13,358 nucleotides of DNA from Planctomycetaceae bacterium (GTDB taxonomy: Bacteria > Planctomycetota > Planctomycetia > Pirellulales > Pirellulaceae): positions 1-13,358 of the forward strand of contig JABHUV010000039.1 of NCBI GenBank assembly GCA_018658605.1. Reading direction: 5' to 3'. Of the stretch, positions 1 through 7,631 are shown piece after piece (the first letter of the stretch is position 1; each line of letters starts with the position of its first letter). Under the pieces are notes generated by a model. It had not been told where the DNA came from. It saw nothing but the letters and a program-made list of their open reading frames with translations, and made no database searches. A program made the position numbers and the translations under genes.

Positions 1-162
1 CCAGAGAATTGTTTCAAACCTGAGTGCTGCTCAAGGGGACAGGCCGAAGTTCCGATACTTTAGTTGTGGCTGTGGGTCCACAGAGCTTGCATGGATGCAA
101 TGCCCTGTTTCAGTCCAACGAATGGGTTTCTGTTTCGGCGAACAGGAGCCCATTCATTTTTT
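1..162 (+). ncRNA. Candidate structured RNA or transcript 3' end, unidentified
   Basis: No credible protein lies here, yet the stretch is dense in inverted repeats. Bases 36-43 can pair with 104-111 (two G-U pairs). Inside that helix sit two small perfect hairpins: CTGTG/CACAG (70-74 with 79-83, loop GGTC) and TTGCA/TGCAA (87-91 with 96-100, loop TGGA). The run ends in the terminator at 120-162. A multi-branched fold followed by a terminator, with no plus-strand gene until 4876, suggests a free-standing small RNA or the end of a transcript that starts left of the window. I could not match it to 6S RNA, tmRNA, RNase P RNA, SRP RNA or a riboswitch. The 5' end is probably outside the window. Pairings were found by eye, without energy calculation. 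Confidence 0.3.
120..162 (+). terminator. Rho-independent terminator
   Basis: The stem GAATGGG (120-126) pairs with CCCATTC (149-155). After a 3-by-3 internal loop, CTGTT (130-134) pairs with AACAG (141-145) around the loop TCGGCG. A run of six T (157-162) follows on the plus strand. The T run and stem order give plus-strand polarity, so this does not end the minus-strand asnS transcript, which approaches from the other side. It must end a transcript that starts at or left of the window edge. Confidence 0.65.
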
Positions 163-273
163 ATGCCTCGCGAACAATCGCCAAGCAGCAAGTAACCACG
201 CTTCGTTTGGAAAGAGATTATAGTGTGTTCGTCGCTTCGAGAAAAGTATCTTTTGGCATAACGAATTGGCATT

Positions 274-1665
274 TTAGAATTCGGCGCTACCGGGTGTTCG
301 TGGGAAAGGAATGACGTCGCGAATGTTTTGCATTCCGGTTGCGAACTGCACGGCGCGTTCTAGTCCTAAGCCAAACCCGGCATGCGGTACAGTGCCATAT
401 TTTCTGAGATCGGTGTACCACCAGTATTCCGCGGGATCAAGGTCCTGTTGTCGCATACGGTCCTCTAATACATCCAATCGTTCCTCGCGTTGGCTACCAC
501 CAATGATTTCACCTACCTTAGGCACTAACACATCCATTGCTCGTACGGTTTTACCGTCGTCATTGACTCGCATATAAAACGGTTTAATTGTGCAAGGATA
601 GTCGTAAAGAATCACAGGTCCCGAAAAATGTTGTTCGGTCAGGTATCGTTCGTGTTCACTTTGCAGGTCACATCCCCACTCGACTTGATAGTCAAACTTC
701 TGCTCGCTGGTGATCAGAATATCAACTGCTTCGGTATAGGAAAGACGAGTAAATTCAGATTTAACAATTCCTTGCAACGTTTCCAGTACTGTGTCATCGA
801 TATGTTGGTTGAAAAACGCCATATCTTCAGCACAATCTTCGAGCACGTCGCTGAATATTTTTTGAAGAAATGCTTCGGCCAAATCCATATTACCGTCGAG
901 ATCACAGAACGCCATTTCGGGTTCCACCATCCAGAATTCCGCTAAATGCCTAGACGTGTTTGAGTTTTCGGCGCGAAATGTAGGGCCGAACGTGTAAACG
1001 TTGCCGAGTGCAGTTGCATAGATTTCTGCTTCAAGTTGACCACTTACCGTCAGAAAGCTAGGCCGATCGAAAAAGTCTTGTGTATAGTCAATTCCGCCTT
1101 CGTCGTTGCGCGGAGCATTAGCGGGATCTAGGGTTGAGACGCGAAACATCTCCCCGGCTCCTTCACAATCACTCGCGGTGATAATTGGGGTATGCACATA
1201 CAGAAAACCACGGTCTTGGTAAAAGTCATGAATCGACTTGCAGATGCGATTGCGAACTCGTGCGACTGCTCCAAACGTATTGGTTCGCGGTCGTAGGTGT
1301 GCCCACTCGCGTAGTTTCTCAAACGAATGTCGTTTTTTCTGCAGCGGGTATTCTTCAGGATCTGCCCAACCGTGAATTTCTATCTGAGAAGCCAAAATTT
1401 CGGTTGCTTGTTTACCACCGGATTCTTTGATTTCACCGGAGACACTAATACTGCAGCCTGCCGTTAATCGCGTTATCTCGGATTCATAATTATCTAAATC
1501 TGCATCTGCGATGATTTGCAGATTGGCCATACATGAACCATCGTTGATTTCGATGAAGCTAAACCCGCCTTTGCTATCGCGGCGCGTGCGGACCCAGCCT
1601 TGGATCATAGCTTGTGATCCGATCGCTTCTAGCTGTCGAGCGGCTAAGACTGTCATCTTTGACAT
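274..1665 (-). CDS. asnS: Asparagine--tRNA ligase (AsnRS)
   Basis: Cytoplasmic class IIb aminoacyl-tRNA synthetase that activates asparagine with ATP and charges tRNA(Asn). The 463 residues are close to the usual bacterial length. An N-terminal OB-fold anticodon-binding domain occupies about residues 17-100 ([20 protein letters not shown] at 21-40), and the catalytic core covers about 120-463. Motif 2 is visible as [16 protein letters not shown] (230-245) and motif 3 as [10 protein letters not shown] (430-439), with the family-typical ending [26 protein letters not shown] (385-400) is also typical of AsnRS. Asparagine rather than aspartate specificity is inferred from overall resemblance, including the absence of the bacterial AspRS insertion domain. 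The ATG start is supported by AAGG seven bases upstream. It lies 41 bases downstream of the transporter gene on the same strand, so co-transcription is possible. No T-box leader is seen. Confidence 0.96.
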   Translation of the reverse strand: MSKMTVLAARQLEAIGSQAMIQGWVRTRRDSKGGFSFIEINDGSCMANLQIIADADLDNYESEITRLTAGCSISVSGEIKESGGKQATEILASQIEIHGWADPEEYPLQKKRHSFEKLREWAHLRPRTNTFGAVARVRNRICKSIHDFYQDRGFLYVHTPIITASDCEGAGEMFRVSTLDPANAPRNDEGGIDYTQDFFDRPSFLTVSGQLEAEIYATALGNVYTFGPTFRAENSNTSRHLAEFWMVEPEMAFCDLDGNMDLAEAFLQKIFSDVLEDCAEDMAFFNQHIDDTVLETLQGIVKSEFTRLSYTEAVDILITSEQKFDYQVEWGCDLQSEHERYLTEQHFSGPVILYDYPCTIKPFYMRVNDDGKTVRAMDVLVPKVGEIIGGSQREERLDVLEDRMRQQDLDPAEYWWYTDLRKYGTVPHAGFGLGLERAVQFATGMQNIRDVIPFPRTPGSAEF

Positions 1666-1706
1666 GATGTTACCTTGGTAATCTATTGGTTATGGATTTA
1701 GCGATA

Positions 1707-3476
1707 TCATTCTGAAGTCGATTCGTCATCGGCGGAAACTTTGGTTTCTGTAAAGGACTTGCTTTGGCGTAGAATTGCCGTTACGGCAATAGCGAATAGG
1801 AAAATGACGCCCACTCCAATCACAACTTTACCGGCAATTGGATGGCTTGCTTTGTCATAAATTGCCGTAACGGCTGCAGCGATTGCTCCCAAAACGGAGA
1901 TGCCCATCAGTACGTTCCAGATAAGCAATCTTTTGCCTTGAGGTTTTTCTGCTCCTAGGATTTTTGTGCTATTCATCATTAACATGAACGTCGTATAGGC
2001 AATTGGCAACAACATCATACCGAACGCAGATACTAAAATAGCGAGCCACATTTTGGCATCGCCGTCCCACACAAGCCACCATGATGCACCAACGGCACCT
2101 GCTATTAAGCATCCAATGACGTGTTGGCGTCCACCTTGTTTTTTGCCAAGCAGTTCACAGAATGCGTAGCCATTGATTAACATCAAAATGATAATGGATG
2201 AAAATCCCATACCGAGGACACCGATGCCAAAGACTATATTCGCTCGTCGTTCACCGAGTAGGGGGGCGAGTGACTTGGAAAGTTGAAAAGCATTGCGTTT
2301 CACAAGCGACGCAGCAATTCGTTTTTCTGCGTTAGGTAATCCAGCAATCATCACTTCTTTTTCTTCAGCGGTAAGATCTTTGGTTCTTTCATCAAGTGCT
2401 TCGAGACGTGCGATGAGTGCTTCGCTGGCCTTGCCATATAGTGGGCTTTGTTTCATGACGGCAATATCACCGCTGCCTAATTGTTCATCCAAATCACCAT
2501 GGAACATCGAGCCGGCAGCAATAACGACACAGCTGGTGACAAGAACATAAGGGATAGCCATTCCCGTAGAGAGGTCAAATTTTGCTAAGCCACGGAATGT
2601 TTTATCCCAACCACGTGATAGCATCGAGTAAGGAAGCAAGAAAGTCATATTAATACCAACCGCGGTCGCGGCGGCGCCAATCATTACATCACGTTGTGAT
2701 TGTACAACTTTTTCACTCCAAAACTGCCCGACGTCTGGCGCGAGTTTGTCGACAAACCCTGCAATTCGCCCTGCGGGTTGAGTCCATTGACTGAGGTCGG
2801 GGATGAATCCACTTAGTATCGAACCCCAATCCAGATTTCCACTGGTGCTCAAAATAGTGACAACTCCAAAAAAGGAGAGGACTACGACGGCGACCATTAT
2901 TTTTAGAGTCCAATCAAAAGCCTTGGCCGCGAATCCTCGCTGACTGCTCAGATAAACCATACCGCCGGCAATTACCAGCAATACCAGCGAGATACCGATT
3001 TTATAACCATACATTTTGTCGCCACCTGCCACTGCATCTTTATATTGATCGGAGTTGCCAAAACCGATCAGGTTTTTTTCAAGTGCTTCAAAGCAAAGTG
3101 CAAATTGAGGCATACACCAGATCATATTGGCAGTGATGGTTGCGAGCAGCCAACCCCAACCAAGTGCCGGATTGATATGTTCGTTGATTAACGGAAAGGG
3201 CCGCTTACCGGTCGACAACGTGACGTAACTGATGGCGCTAAGCATTACCACGCCCATGATGATTGCCATGAGCTGCAGCCACAGCATGTCGGTTCCGCCT
3301 AAGACGCCCAAGAACAGAGCACCCGAGAGTGAGCCGCCGCCAAGCGTAATAGCGCTTTGCAACCAACCGGGTCCAGACAACTTTGTATAAGCACCAATTG
3401 TGGCGCCGAGTCCTTTCTCATTCGCTTGCAGAATCATCTCGCGGTTACGTTGGATCTGTTGGTCGTGGTCAGACAT
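1707..3476 (-). CDS. Nramp/SLC11-like membrane transporter lacking the metal-site signature
   Basis: Integral inner-membrane protein of 589 residues with roughly 11-12 hydrophobic segments, resembling the Nramp (SLC11) branch of LeuT-fold transporters. The start of TM1, GPGWLQSAI (35-43), matches the family's GPGF.AAI. The metal-binding DPGN that should follow is replaced by GGGS (46-49), and the TM6 Met-Pro-His is replaced by Leu-Pro-Tyr (281-283). The Asp, Asn and Met that coordinate Mn2+/Fe2+ in canonical MntH are therefore all missing, so metal transport should not be assumed. A long charged hydrophilic segment (about 325-400) separates the helix near 310-325 from the one near 411-435. 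The C-terminus ends in a short acidic tail. AGGGA nine bases before the ATG supports the start. It lies between trxB and asnS on the same strand. Confidence is good for the fold, low for the substrate. Confidence 0.8.
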   Translation of the reverse strand: MSDHDQQIQRNREMILQANEKGLGATIGAYTKLSGPGWLQSAITLGGGSLSGALFLGVLGGTDMLWLQLMAIIMGVVMLSAISYVTLSTGKRPFPLINEHINPALGWGWLLATITANMIWCMPQFALCFEALEKNLIGFGNSDQYKDAVAGGDKMYGYKIGISLVLLVIAGGMVYLSSQRGFAAKAFDWTLKIMVAVVVLSFFGVVTILSTSGNLDWGSILSGFIPDLSQWTQPAGRIAGFVDKLAPDVGQFWSEKVVQSQRDVMIGAAATAVGINMTFLLPYSMLSRGWDKTFRGLAKFDLSTGMAIPYVLVTSCVVIAAGSMFHGDLDEQLGSGDIAVMKQSPLYGKASEALIARLEALDERTKDLTAEEKEVMIAGLPNAEKRIAASLVKRNAFQLSKSLAPLLGERRANIVFGIGVLGMGFSSIIILMLINGYAFCELLGKKQGGRQHVIGCLIAGAVGASWWLVWDGDAKMWLAILVSAFGMMLLPIAYTTFMLMMNSTKILGAEKPQGKRLLIWNVLMGISVLGAIAAAVTAIYDKASHPIAGKVVIGVGVIFLFAIAVTAILRQSKSFTETKVSADDESTSE

Positions 3477-3563
3477 TGTTGGTTTCCCTGTTGTATTCTA
3501 ATAGAAGTGAATCAATATACACTTTCGTGATATGTTCAACACAAAATAATCGCATCTGCAAAT

Positions 3564-4610
3564 TTATAAGCCGTTAGCTGCTAAGTAGCGTTCCGCATCG
3601 AGTGCCGCAGAACATCCTGTGCCAGCGGCAGTTACCGCTTGGCGATAGTAGTCATCCGCCACATCCCCAGCAGCAAATACTCCTGGGACACTGGTGTTAG
3701 TGCGATGGTTTTCAGTCCAAGTAACGTATCCTTTTTCATTAACGTCCAGCGCGCCGTCTAGGAATGGTGTGTTGGGCGTATGTCCAATGGCAACAAAAAA
3801 GCCAGTTGCAGCGACTTCGGTAACGGTGTCATCTACAGTGCTTTGTAATTTAGCGCCGGTAACCCCCGCTTCATCATTGCCGAGGACTTCGATACACTGC
3901 GAATTCCAAATGACTTCGATTTTAGGATTGTCCAGTGCTCGCTGTGCCATGATTTTGGATGCTCGTAATTCGTCACGGCGGTGGACCAACATGACTTTGG
4001 CGGCGAATTTCGAGAGATAATCAGCTTCTTCAACAGCTGAGTCCCCGCCGCCAATCACAATCACGGGCTGATCTCGAAAACGAGGTAACGCTCCATCACA
4101 CACGGCGCACGCGCTGACACCTCGGTTTTTGAAATTATGCTCGGATTCCAGCCCCAGATAGTTTGCACTAGCGCCTGTGGCGATAATTACCGTATGCGCT
4201 TCGGTGACTTCACCACTGCGAGCGGTCAATTTGAACGGTCGCACATCGAAATCGACTTCGACAATGTCGTCGGTGATGACGCGCGTGCCGAAGTTTACTG
4301 CCTGTTGTTTCATGAGCTCCATCAACTCCGGCCCACTAACACCTTCTTTCATGTGAGGTGCCATATATTGACGGCGAGATTTTTCGATGGAGCTATCAAG
4401 AAAACCTTCGAGATCGCCGGCGGGAAAACCGGGGTAGTTCTCTACTTCTGTCGTCAAAGCGAGTTGACCGAGTGGTAGTGTGCCAGCTTGGCGATTTTCC
4501 TCGGTAATGGCTCCTTCGAAAACTAACGGTTTAAGGCTTGCTCGGGAAGCATAAATTGCGGCGGTCCAGCCAGACGGACCACTTCCAATGATGACTACAT
4601 GTTCGACCAC
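3564..4610 (-). CDS. trxB: Thioredoxin reductase (NADPH)
   Basis: Low-molecular-weight cytoplasmic flavoenzyme that passes electrons from NADPH through FAD and a redox disulfide to thioredoxin. Numbered from the GTG chosen here (348 residues), it shows the FAD-binding GSGPSG (9-14), an ATG motif (144-146), the catalytic CAVC (168-171), NADPH-binding GGGDSA (187-192) and HRRDELRAS (210-218), and the C-terminal FAD motif [12 protein letters not shown] from 314. About 20-24 residues (roughly 66-89) are inserted before [10 protein letters not shown] relative to E. coli TrxB. The frame stays open upstream to a TTG at 4649, but those 13 residues are unlike the family, whose members begin just before the VVIIGSG strand. 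GTG at 4610 gives [11 protein letters not shown]. No clear Shine-Dalgarno precedes either start. It is divergent from cstA and heads the trxB/transporter/asnS run. Confidence 0.95.
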   Translation of the reverse strand: MVEHVVIIGSGPSGWTAAIYASRASLKPLVFEGAITEENRQAGTLPLGQLALTTEVENYPGFPAGDLEGFLDSSIEKSRRQYMAPHMKEGVSGPELMELMKQQAVNFGTRVITDDIVEVDFDVRPFKLTARSGEVTEAHTVIIATGASANYLGLESEHNFKNRGVSACAVCDGALPRFRDQPVIVIGGGDSAVEEADYLSKFAAKVMLVHRRDELRASKIMAQRALDNPKIEVIWNSQCIEVLGNDEAGVTGAKLQSTVDDTVTEVAATGFFVAIGHTPNTPFLDGALDVNEKGYVTWTENHRTNTSVPGVFAAGDVADDYYRQAVTAAGTGCSAALDAERYLAANGL

Positions 4611-4672
4611 GGTAACTATTCTTTCTCTAACGATGCAGTGATACTGCAAAAGTTGATTATATTAAAGCCGTT

Positions 4673-4702
4673 ATTATACGAGTTTTATGTGTGTTGGGTG
4701 AA
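4673..4702 (-). promoter_or_regulatory. Candidate sigma-70-type promoter for trxB
   Basis: Read on the minus strand, TTCACC (4702-4697) and a perfect TATAAT (4678-4673) are 18 bases apart. Transcription would begin near 4666, about 55 bases before the GTG start of trxB. A second perfect TATAAT lies 17 bases further downstream (4661-4656) without a recognisable -35 partner. The -35 matches four of six consensus bases. Planctomycete promoter consensus is assumed to resemble the E. coli one. Confidence 0.45.
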
Positions 4703-4875
4703 GTACAGCAACGGGTACAGTTGCCTAGTTTCTGGTAATATTGGTACTGTTATTAATGTAAAAACTATCGTTGGTTAACCAGCGGTTGATTAATCGTGAT
4801 ATTCTGCTGGCGCGCAACGTATTTGACTGTCCAGTAATTTTATAGTTGAAAACTTCTAGGTATTTGTAATACGTC
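4703..4875. other. Divergent trxB-cstA intergenic region with two palindromes
   Basis: No gene is evident here. TGGTTAACCA (4772-4781) is a perfect palindrome, and GATTAATC (4788-4795) is another centred 15 bases further on, each inside a loosely repeated unit of about 14 bases. They lie 80-100 bases before the cstA ATG and could be operator half-sites for cstA. TTGACT at 4823-4828 could be a -35 element, but the best nearby -10 (TATAGT, 4841-4846) is only 12 bases away, so I do not assign a cstA promoter. Function is inferred only from symmetry and position. Confidence 0.25.
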
Positions 4876-6681
4876 ATGACTACGCTGCTGATTGCTTTTG
4901 GATCGTTTGTTGGTTTTATCATTGCTTACCACACTTACGGGCGTTGGATTTCCAATAAAATCTTTGGTCTATCGGCAAATGCGACGATGCCTAGCGAGGC
5001 ATTACGTGATGATGTGGATTTTATTCCGACTAAGAAAGAGGTTATCTTTGGGCATCACTTTACAAGTATTGCTGGTACTGGGCCGATTGTGGGCCCGGCG
5101 ATTGCTGTGTTTTGGGGTTGGTTGCCAGCACTGATCTGGGTGATCTTTGGTTCGATTTTTATTGGTGCGGTGCATGACTTTGGGGCACTAGTAGTGTCGT
5201 TGCGTAACGATGGACAAACGGTTGGTGAAATTGCGGGACGGTTGATTAGTCGCCGGACAAAGTTGTTGTTCCTGTTAATTCTTTTTTTTGCGTTGACGAT
5301 CGTTTTGGCAATTTTCGGTCTAGTGATCGCGTCGATTTTCAAAATTTATCCTGAGTCGGTACTGTCGGTGTGGATTGAAATTCCTATTGCGGTTGCTATC
5401 GGTTTCTGGGTTTATCGCAAAGGTGGTGGTTTGCTATTGCCATCGTTGTTGGCACTTGGATTACTTTACATTTGCGTCTATGTCGGAGTTTACTATCTAC
5501 CGATAACCCTGCCAGTCAGCAACCCAGTGGTCGTGTGGACACTGGCGCTGATGACCTATTGCTTTATAGCATCTGTGTTGCCAGTTTGGACGCTTTTACA
5601 ACCACGTGACTTTATTAATAGTCATCAACTTATTGTGGCGTTAGGGTTGTTGGTGTTGGGATTAGCAGTGGCGGGTTTTACGGGTGCCACGGATTTGCAA
5701 GCGAGTGCTCCGGCGATCGCAGAAATCGCTCCGGCGGGTGCTCCGCCGATCATGCCATTTTTGTTTATTACTATTGCCTGCGGGGCAGTTAGCGGTTTTC
5801 ATTGCGTAGTTAGCAGTGGTACTAGCAGTAAACAAATTAGCTGTGAAACCGATGCTCAGTATGTAGGTTATGGAGCCATGCTGCTGGAAGGTGCTCTGGC
5901 GGTCATCGTCATTCTTGCTTGTTGTGCGGGGTTAGGCATGGGCGTCGTTAGTGAAGGTGGCGAAGCCTTAAAACATCTTGACGCTTGGCATACTAAATAT
6001 GATCCAGCGACTGGGTGGGCTGCGTTTGGGCTATCCCAAAAAGTGGGTGCGTTTGTTGAAGGTGGTGCAAACTTTATCAATGCCTTAGGTATGCGAATTG
6101 AATTGGCCACAGGGATTATCGCGGTGCTCGTTGCCAGTTTTGCCGCCACGACCCTTGATACCGCCACTCGACTGCAACGCTATGTAGTGCAAGAACTGGG
6201 ACAAACGCTCAACATAAAGCCCTTGACCAACAAATACACGGCGACACTGATTGCTGTATCACTTGGTGCTGCGATGGCGATGATCCCTGCTCCTGGAAAA
6301 GTGATGGGTACTGGTGGGCTAATCCTGTGGCCATTGTTTGGTGCGACCAATCAACTGTTAGCAGGTCTGGCCTTAATGGTTATCTTCTTTTACCTTTGGC
6401 GGCGTAAAGTTAATGTGTGGTTTGTGGCGATTCCGATGGTGATGATGCTGATCATGCCAGCTTGGGCACTACTATGGCAATTGTTCAATCAAGATTCAGG
6501 TTGGGCACAACCGTTGCTAGAAATGTTGCGCGGTGAGACCAAGTGGGTTTGGGATAACAAACACTTGTTGATGACAATTGGAGTAGCAACGTTGTTGTTG
6601 CAGATTTGGATTGTCATTGAAGGCGTGTTATTAATTCCAAAATCTCGAGGTGTGCTCGAAGAGATTCTTGATCGCAAATGA
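4876..6681 (+). CDS. cstA: CstA-family carbon starvation transporter (pyruvate/peptide)
   Basis: Polytopic inner-membrane protein of 601 residues, hydrophobic almost throughout with some 14-17 likely transmembrane segments. The family hallmark is intact: GHHFTSIAGTGPIVGPAIAV (59-78), then the conserved GAVHDFGAL (97-105), SGFHCVVSSGTSSKQ (about 306-320) and FAATTLDTATRLQRY (about 422-436). The first part corresponds to the CstA domain and the region after about 390 to the CstA C-terminal five-helix domain. It is about 100 residues shorter than E. coli CstA, mainly in the C-terminal half. E. coli relatives (CstA, BtsT) import pyruvate, and CstA has also been linked to peptide uptake; the substrate here is not visible from sequence. 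The ATG gives a sensible hydrophobic N-terminus, though only a weak AGG lies 15 bases upstream. It stands alone on its strand, divergent from trxB, with no YbdD-like small gene after it. Confidence 0.92.
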   Translation: MTTLLIAFGSFVGFIIAYHTYGRWISNKIFGLSANATMPSEALRDDVDFIPTKKEVIFGHHFTSIAGTGPIVGPAIAVFWGWLPALIWVIFGSIFIGAVHDFGALVVSLRNDGQTVGEIAGRLISRRTKLLFLLILFFALTIVLAIFGLVIASIFKIYPESVLSVWIEIPIAVAIGFWVYRKGGGLLLPSLLALGLLYICVYVGVYYLPITLPVSNPVVVWTLALMTYCFIASVLPVWTLLQPRDFINSHQLIVALGLLVLGLAVAGFTGATDLQASAPAIAEIAPAGAPPIMPFLFITIACGAVSGFHCVVSSGTSSKQISCETDAQYVGYGAMLLEGALAVIVILACCAGLGMGVVSEGGEALKHLDAWHTKYDPATGWAAFGLSQKVGAFVEGGANFINALGMRIELATGIIAVLVASFAATTLDTATRLQRYVVQELGQTLNIKPLTNKYTATLIAVSLGAAMAMIPAPGKVMGTGGLILWPLFGATNQLLAGLALMVIFFYLWRRKVNVWFVAIPMVMMLIMPAWALLWQLFNQDSGWAQPLLEMLRGETKWVWDNKHLLMTIGVATLLLQIWIVIEGVLLIPKSRGVLEEILDRK

Positions 6682-6740
6682 TGCGCTAGTCACCGAGGGG
6701 ACACAGGTTTCTATTTTAGCCGGTCAACCAAAGGCAACGG

Positions 6741-7583
6741 TTATGAGTCGCTGGCGATTTCGACTGCTTTATGGCTGTCGACACAGCCGAGGTGGACGGC
6801 GATTGCGTCATGACTGTCGAAAATCATATCGAGCGGAGTGTTACTGGCGTGTCCGGTCGAGACCATTTCGCCAACTTGAATTGTTTCTAGATCGACATCT
6901 TCTAAAGTAAGCATCACTGTGCCGCGGACTTGGTCGGCTGCTAGAACTTCAAGTTCATCGTAATGAAACTGCGTCAGGCGTTTTTCCCAAGCTTTTACGA
7001 ATGAGGCTGGCAAGGCGAGATTCATGACTGCTTGACGTTGGTCGATGGAAATTTCCCACCGACATTGGACAATGTCGGTGTCGAGGATGTCTTGGAATTC
7101 ACTTTCAATTTCGTTTAATTCGTGCAACCATTGATTTAACGAAAGTTCGACTGGACAGACCGGTCGCCAAGTATCAGCGAGGACGGTGATAATTTGATCA
7201 ATGACTGTCTGCAACAATTCCGCTTCAACAGAGGTTACGGGGCGATCTAGTGGTTTCCAATCGACACTTTTTGCACCGAACATCAAATCCAGCAGGGCGG
7301 ATATGCTGGATGTATCAAGTTGGATCCACCAACTTTGATGATCTTTGCGGTTTTTAAAATGCATCAGGTTTATCGGCGGCGCTAGCGAATAAGTAAACTG
7401 CCGAAATGATCGTTGTGTTTGTTGGTCGAGCGTGATTTCAATGGGGTGGTCAAATTTGGCAGTCAATAGTTCGGAACAAGAGTTGGCTGCCTCAGCAAAC
7501 AATCGCTGCAAACCAGCAAGAGCTTCGTGCCCGATTTTCGTTGTGGCGTTGTTAATTTGTTCAGGAGTGTTTAAATCTTGCAT
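6741..7583 (-). CDS. FliM-like protein with C-terminal SpoA domain, divergent
   Basis: The 280 residues resemble flagellar switch protein FliM without its first part. About residues 10-200 look like the FliM middle domain: SISALLDLMFG (93-103) recalls the FliM D.LFGG helix, DRPVTSVEAELLQTVIDQI (113-131) matches its REFT..E helix, and LALPASFV (188-195) its internal repeat. Residues 209-277 match the SpoA (FliMN_C) fold, with VRGTVMLTLEDVDLETIQVG (219-238) and a closing AIAVHLG (260-266). Two features of working FliM are missing: the N-terminal CheY-binding peptide (LSQ.EID) and the GGxG loop that contacts FliG, which here reads GAKS. FliM is usually about 330 residues. AAGGA ten bases before the ATG supports the start. 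It follows proA by 48 bases on the same strand, with no other flagellar gene in the window. A remote FliN/SctQ-like role is possible. Confidence 0.72.
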   Translation of the reverse strand: MQDLNTPEQINNATTKIGHEALAGLQRLFAEAANSCSELLTAKFDHPIEITLDQQTQRSFRQFTYSLAPPINLMHFKNRKDHQSWWIQLDTSSISALLDLMFGAKSVDWKPLDRPVTSVEAELLQTVIDQIITVLADTWRPVCPVELSLNQWLHELNEIESEFQDILDTDIVQCRWEISIDQRQAVMNLALPASFVKAWEKRLTQFHYDELEVLAADQVRGTVMLTLEDVDLETIQVGEMVSTGHASNTPLDMIFDSHDAIAVHLGCVDSHKAVEIASDS

Positions 7584-7631
7584 AAGATATCCGTCCTTGG
7601 ATGAAGTTGCGCGATTAAATGCATGCCAGTT

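Noticed and set aside
242..254. AAAAG-TAT-CTTTT hairpin as the asnS terminator
   Set aside because: The stem is only five mostly A-T pairs with no downstream T run on the minus strand.
60..272. Minus-strand open frame of 70 codons just after asnS
   Set aside because: It covers the inverted repeats and the terminator, its composition is not protein-like, and it resembles no family I know.
24..314. Plus-strand open frame of 96 codons starting with GTG
   Set aside because: It overlaps the hairpin cluster, the terminator and the end of asnS, has no recognisable domain, and has no ribosome binding site.
1707..3476. Naming the transporter mntH (Mn2+/H+ symporter)
   Set aside because: The DPGN and TM6 methionine that define the metal site are absent, so a metal-transport name would mislead.
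4611..4649. N-terminal extension of trxB from a TTG codon
   Set aside because: The 13 extra residues precede the FAD-binding strand in a way not seen in TrxB proteins. The GTG at 4610 gives the normal N-terminus.
6682..6740. Bidirectional terminator between convergent cstA and the FliM-like gene
   Set aside because: Only a short AACC/GGTT pairing is visible, without a stable stem or T run.
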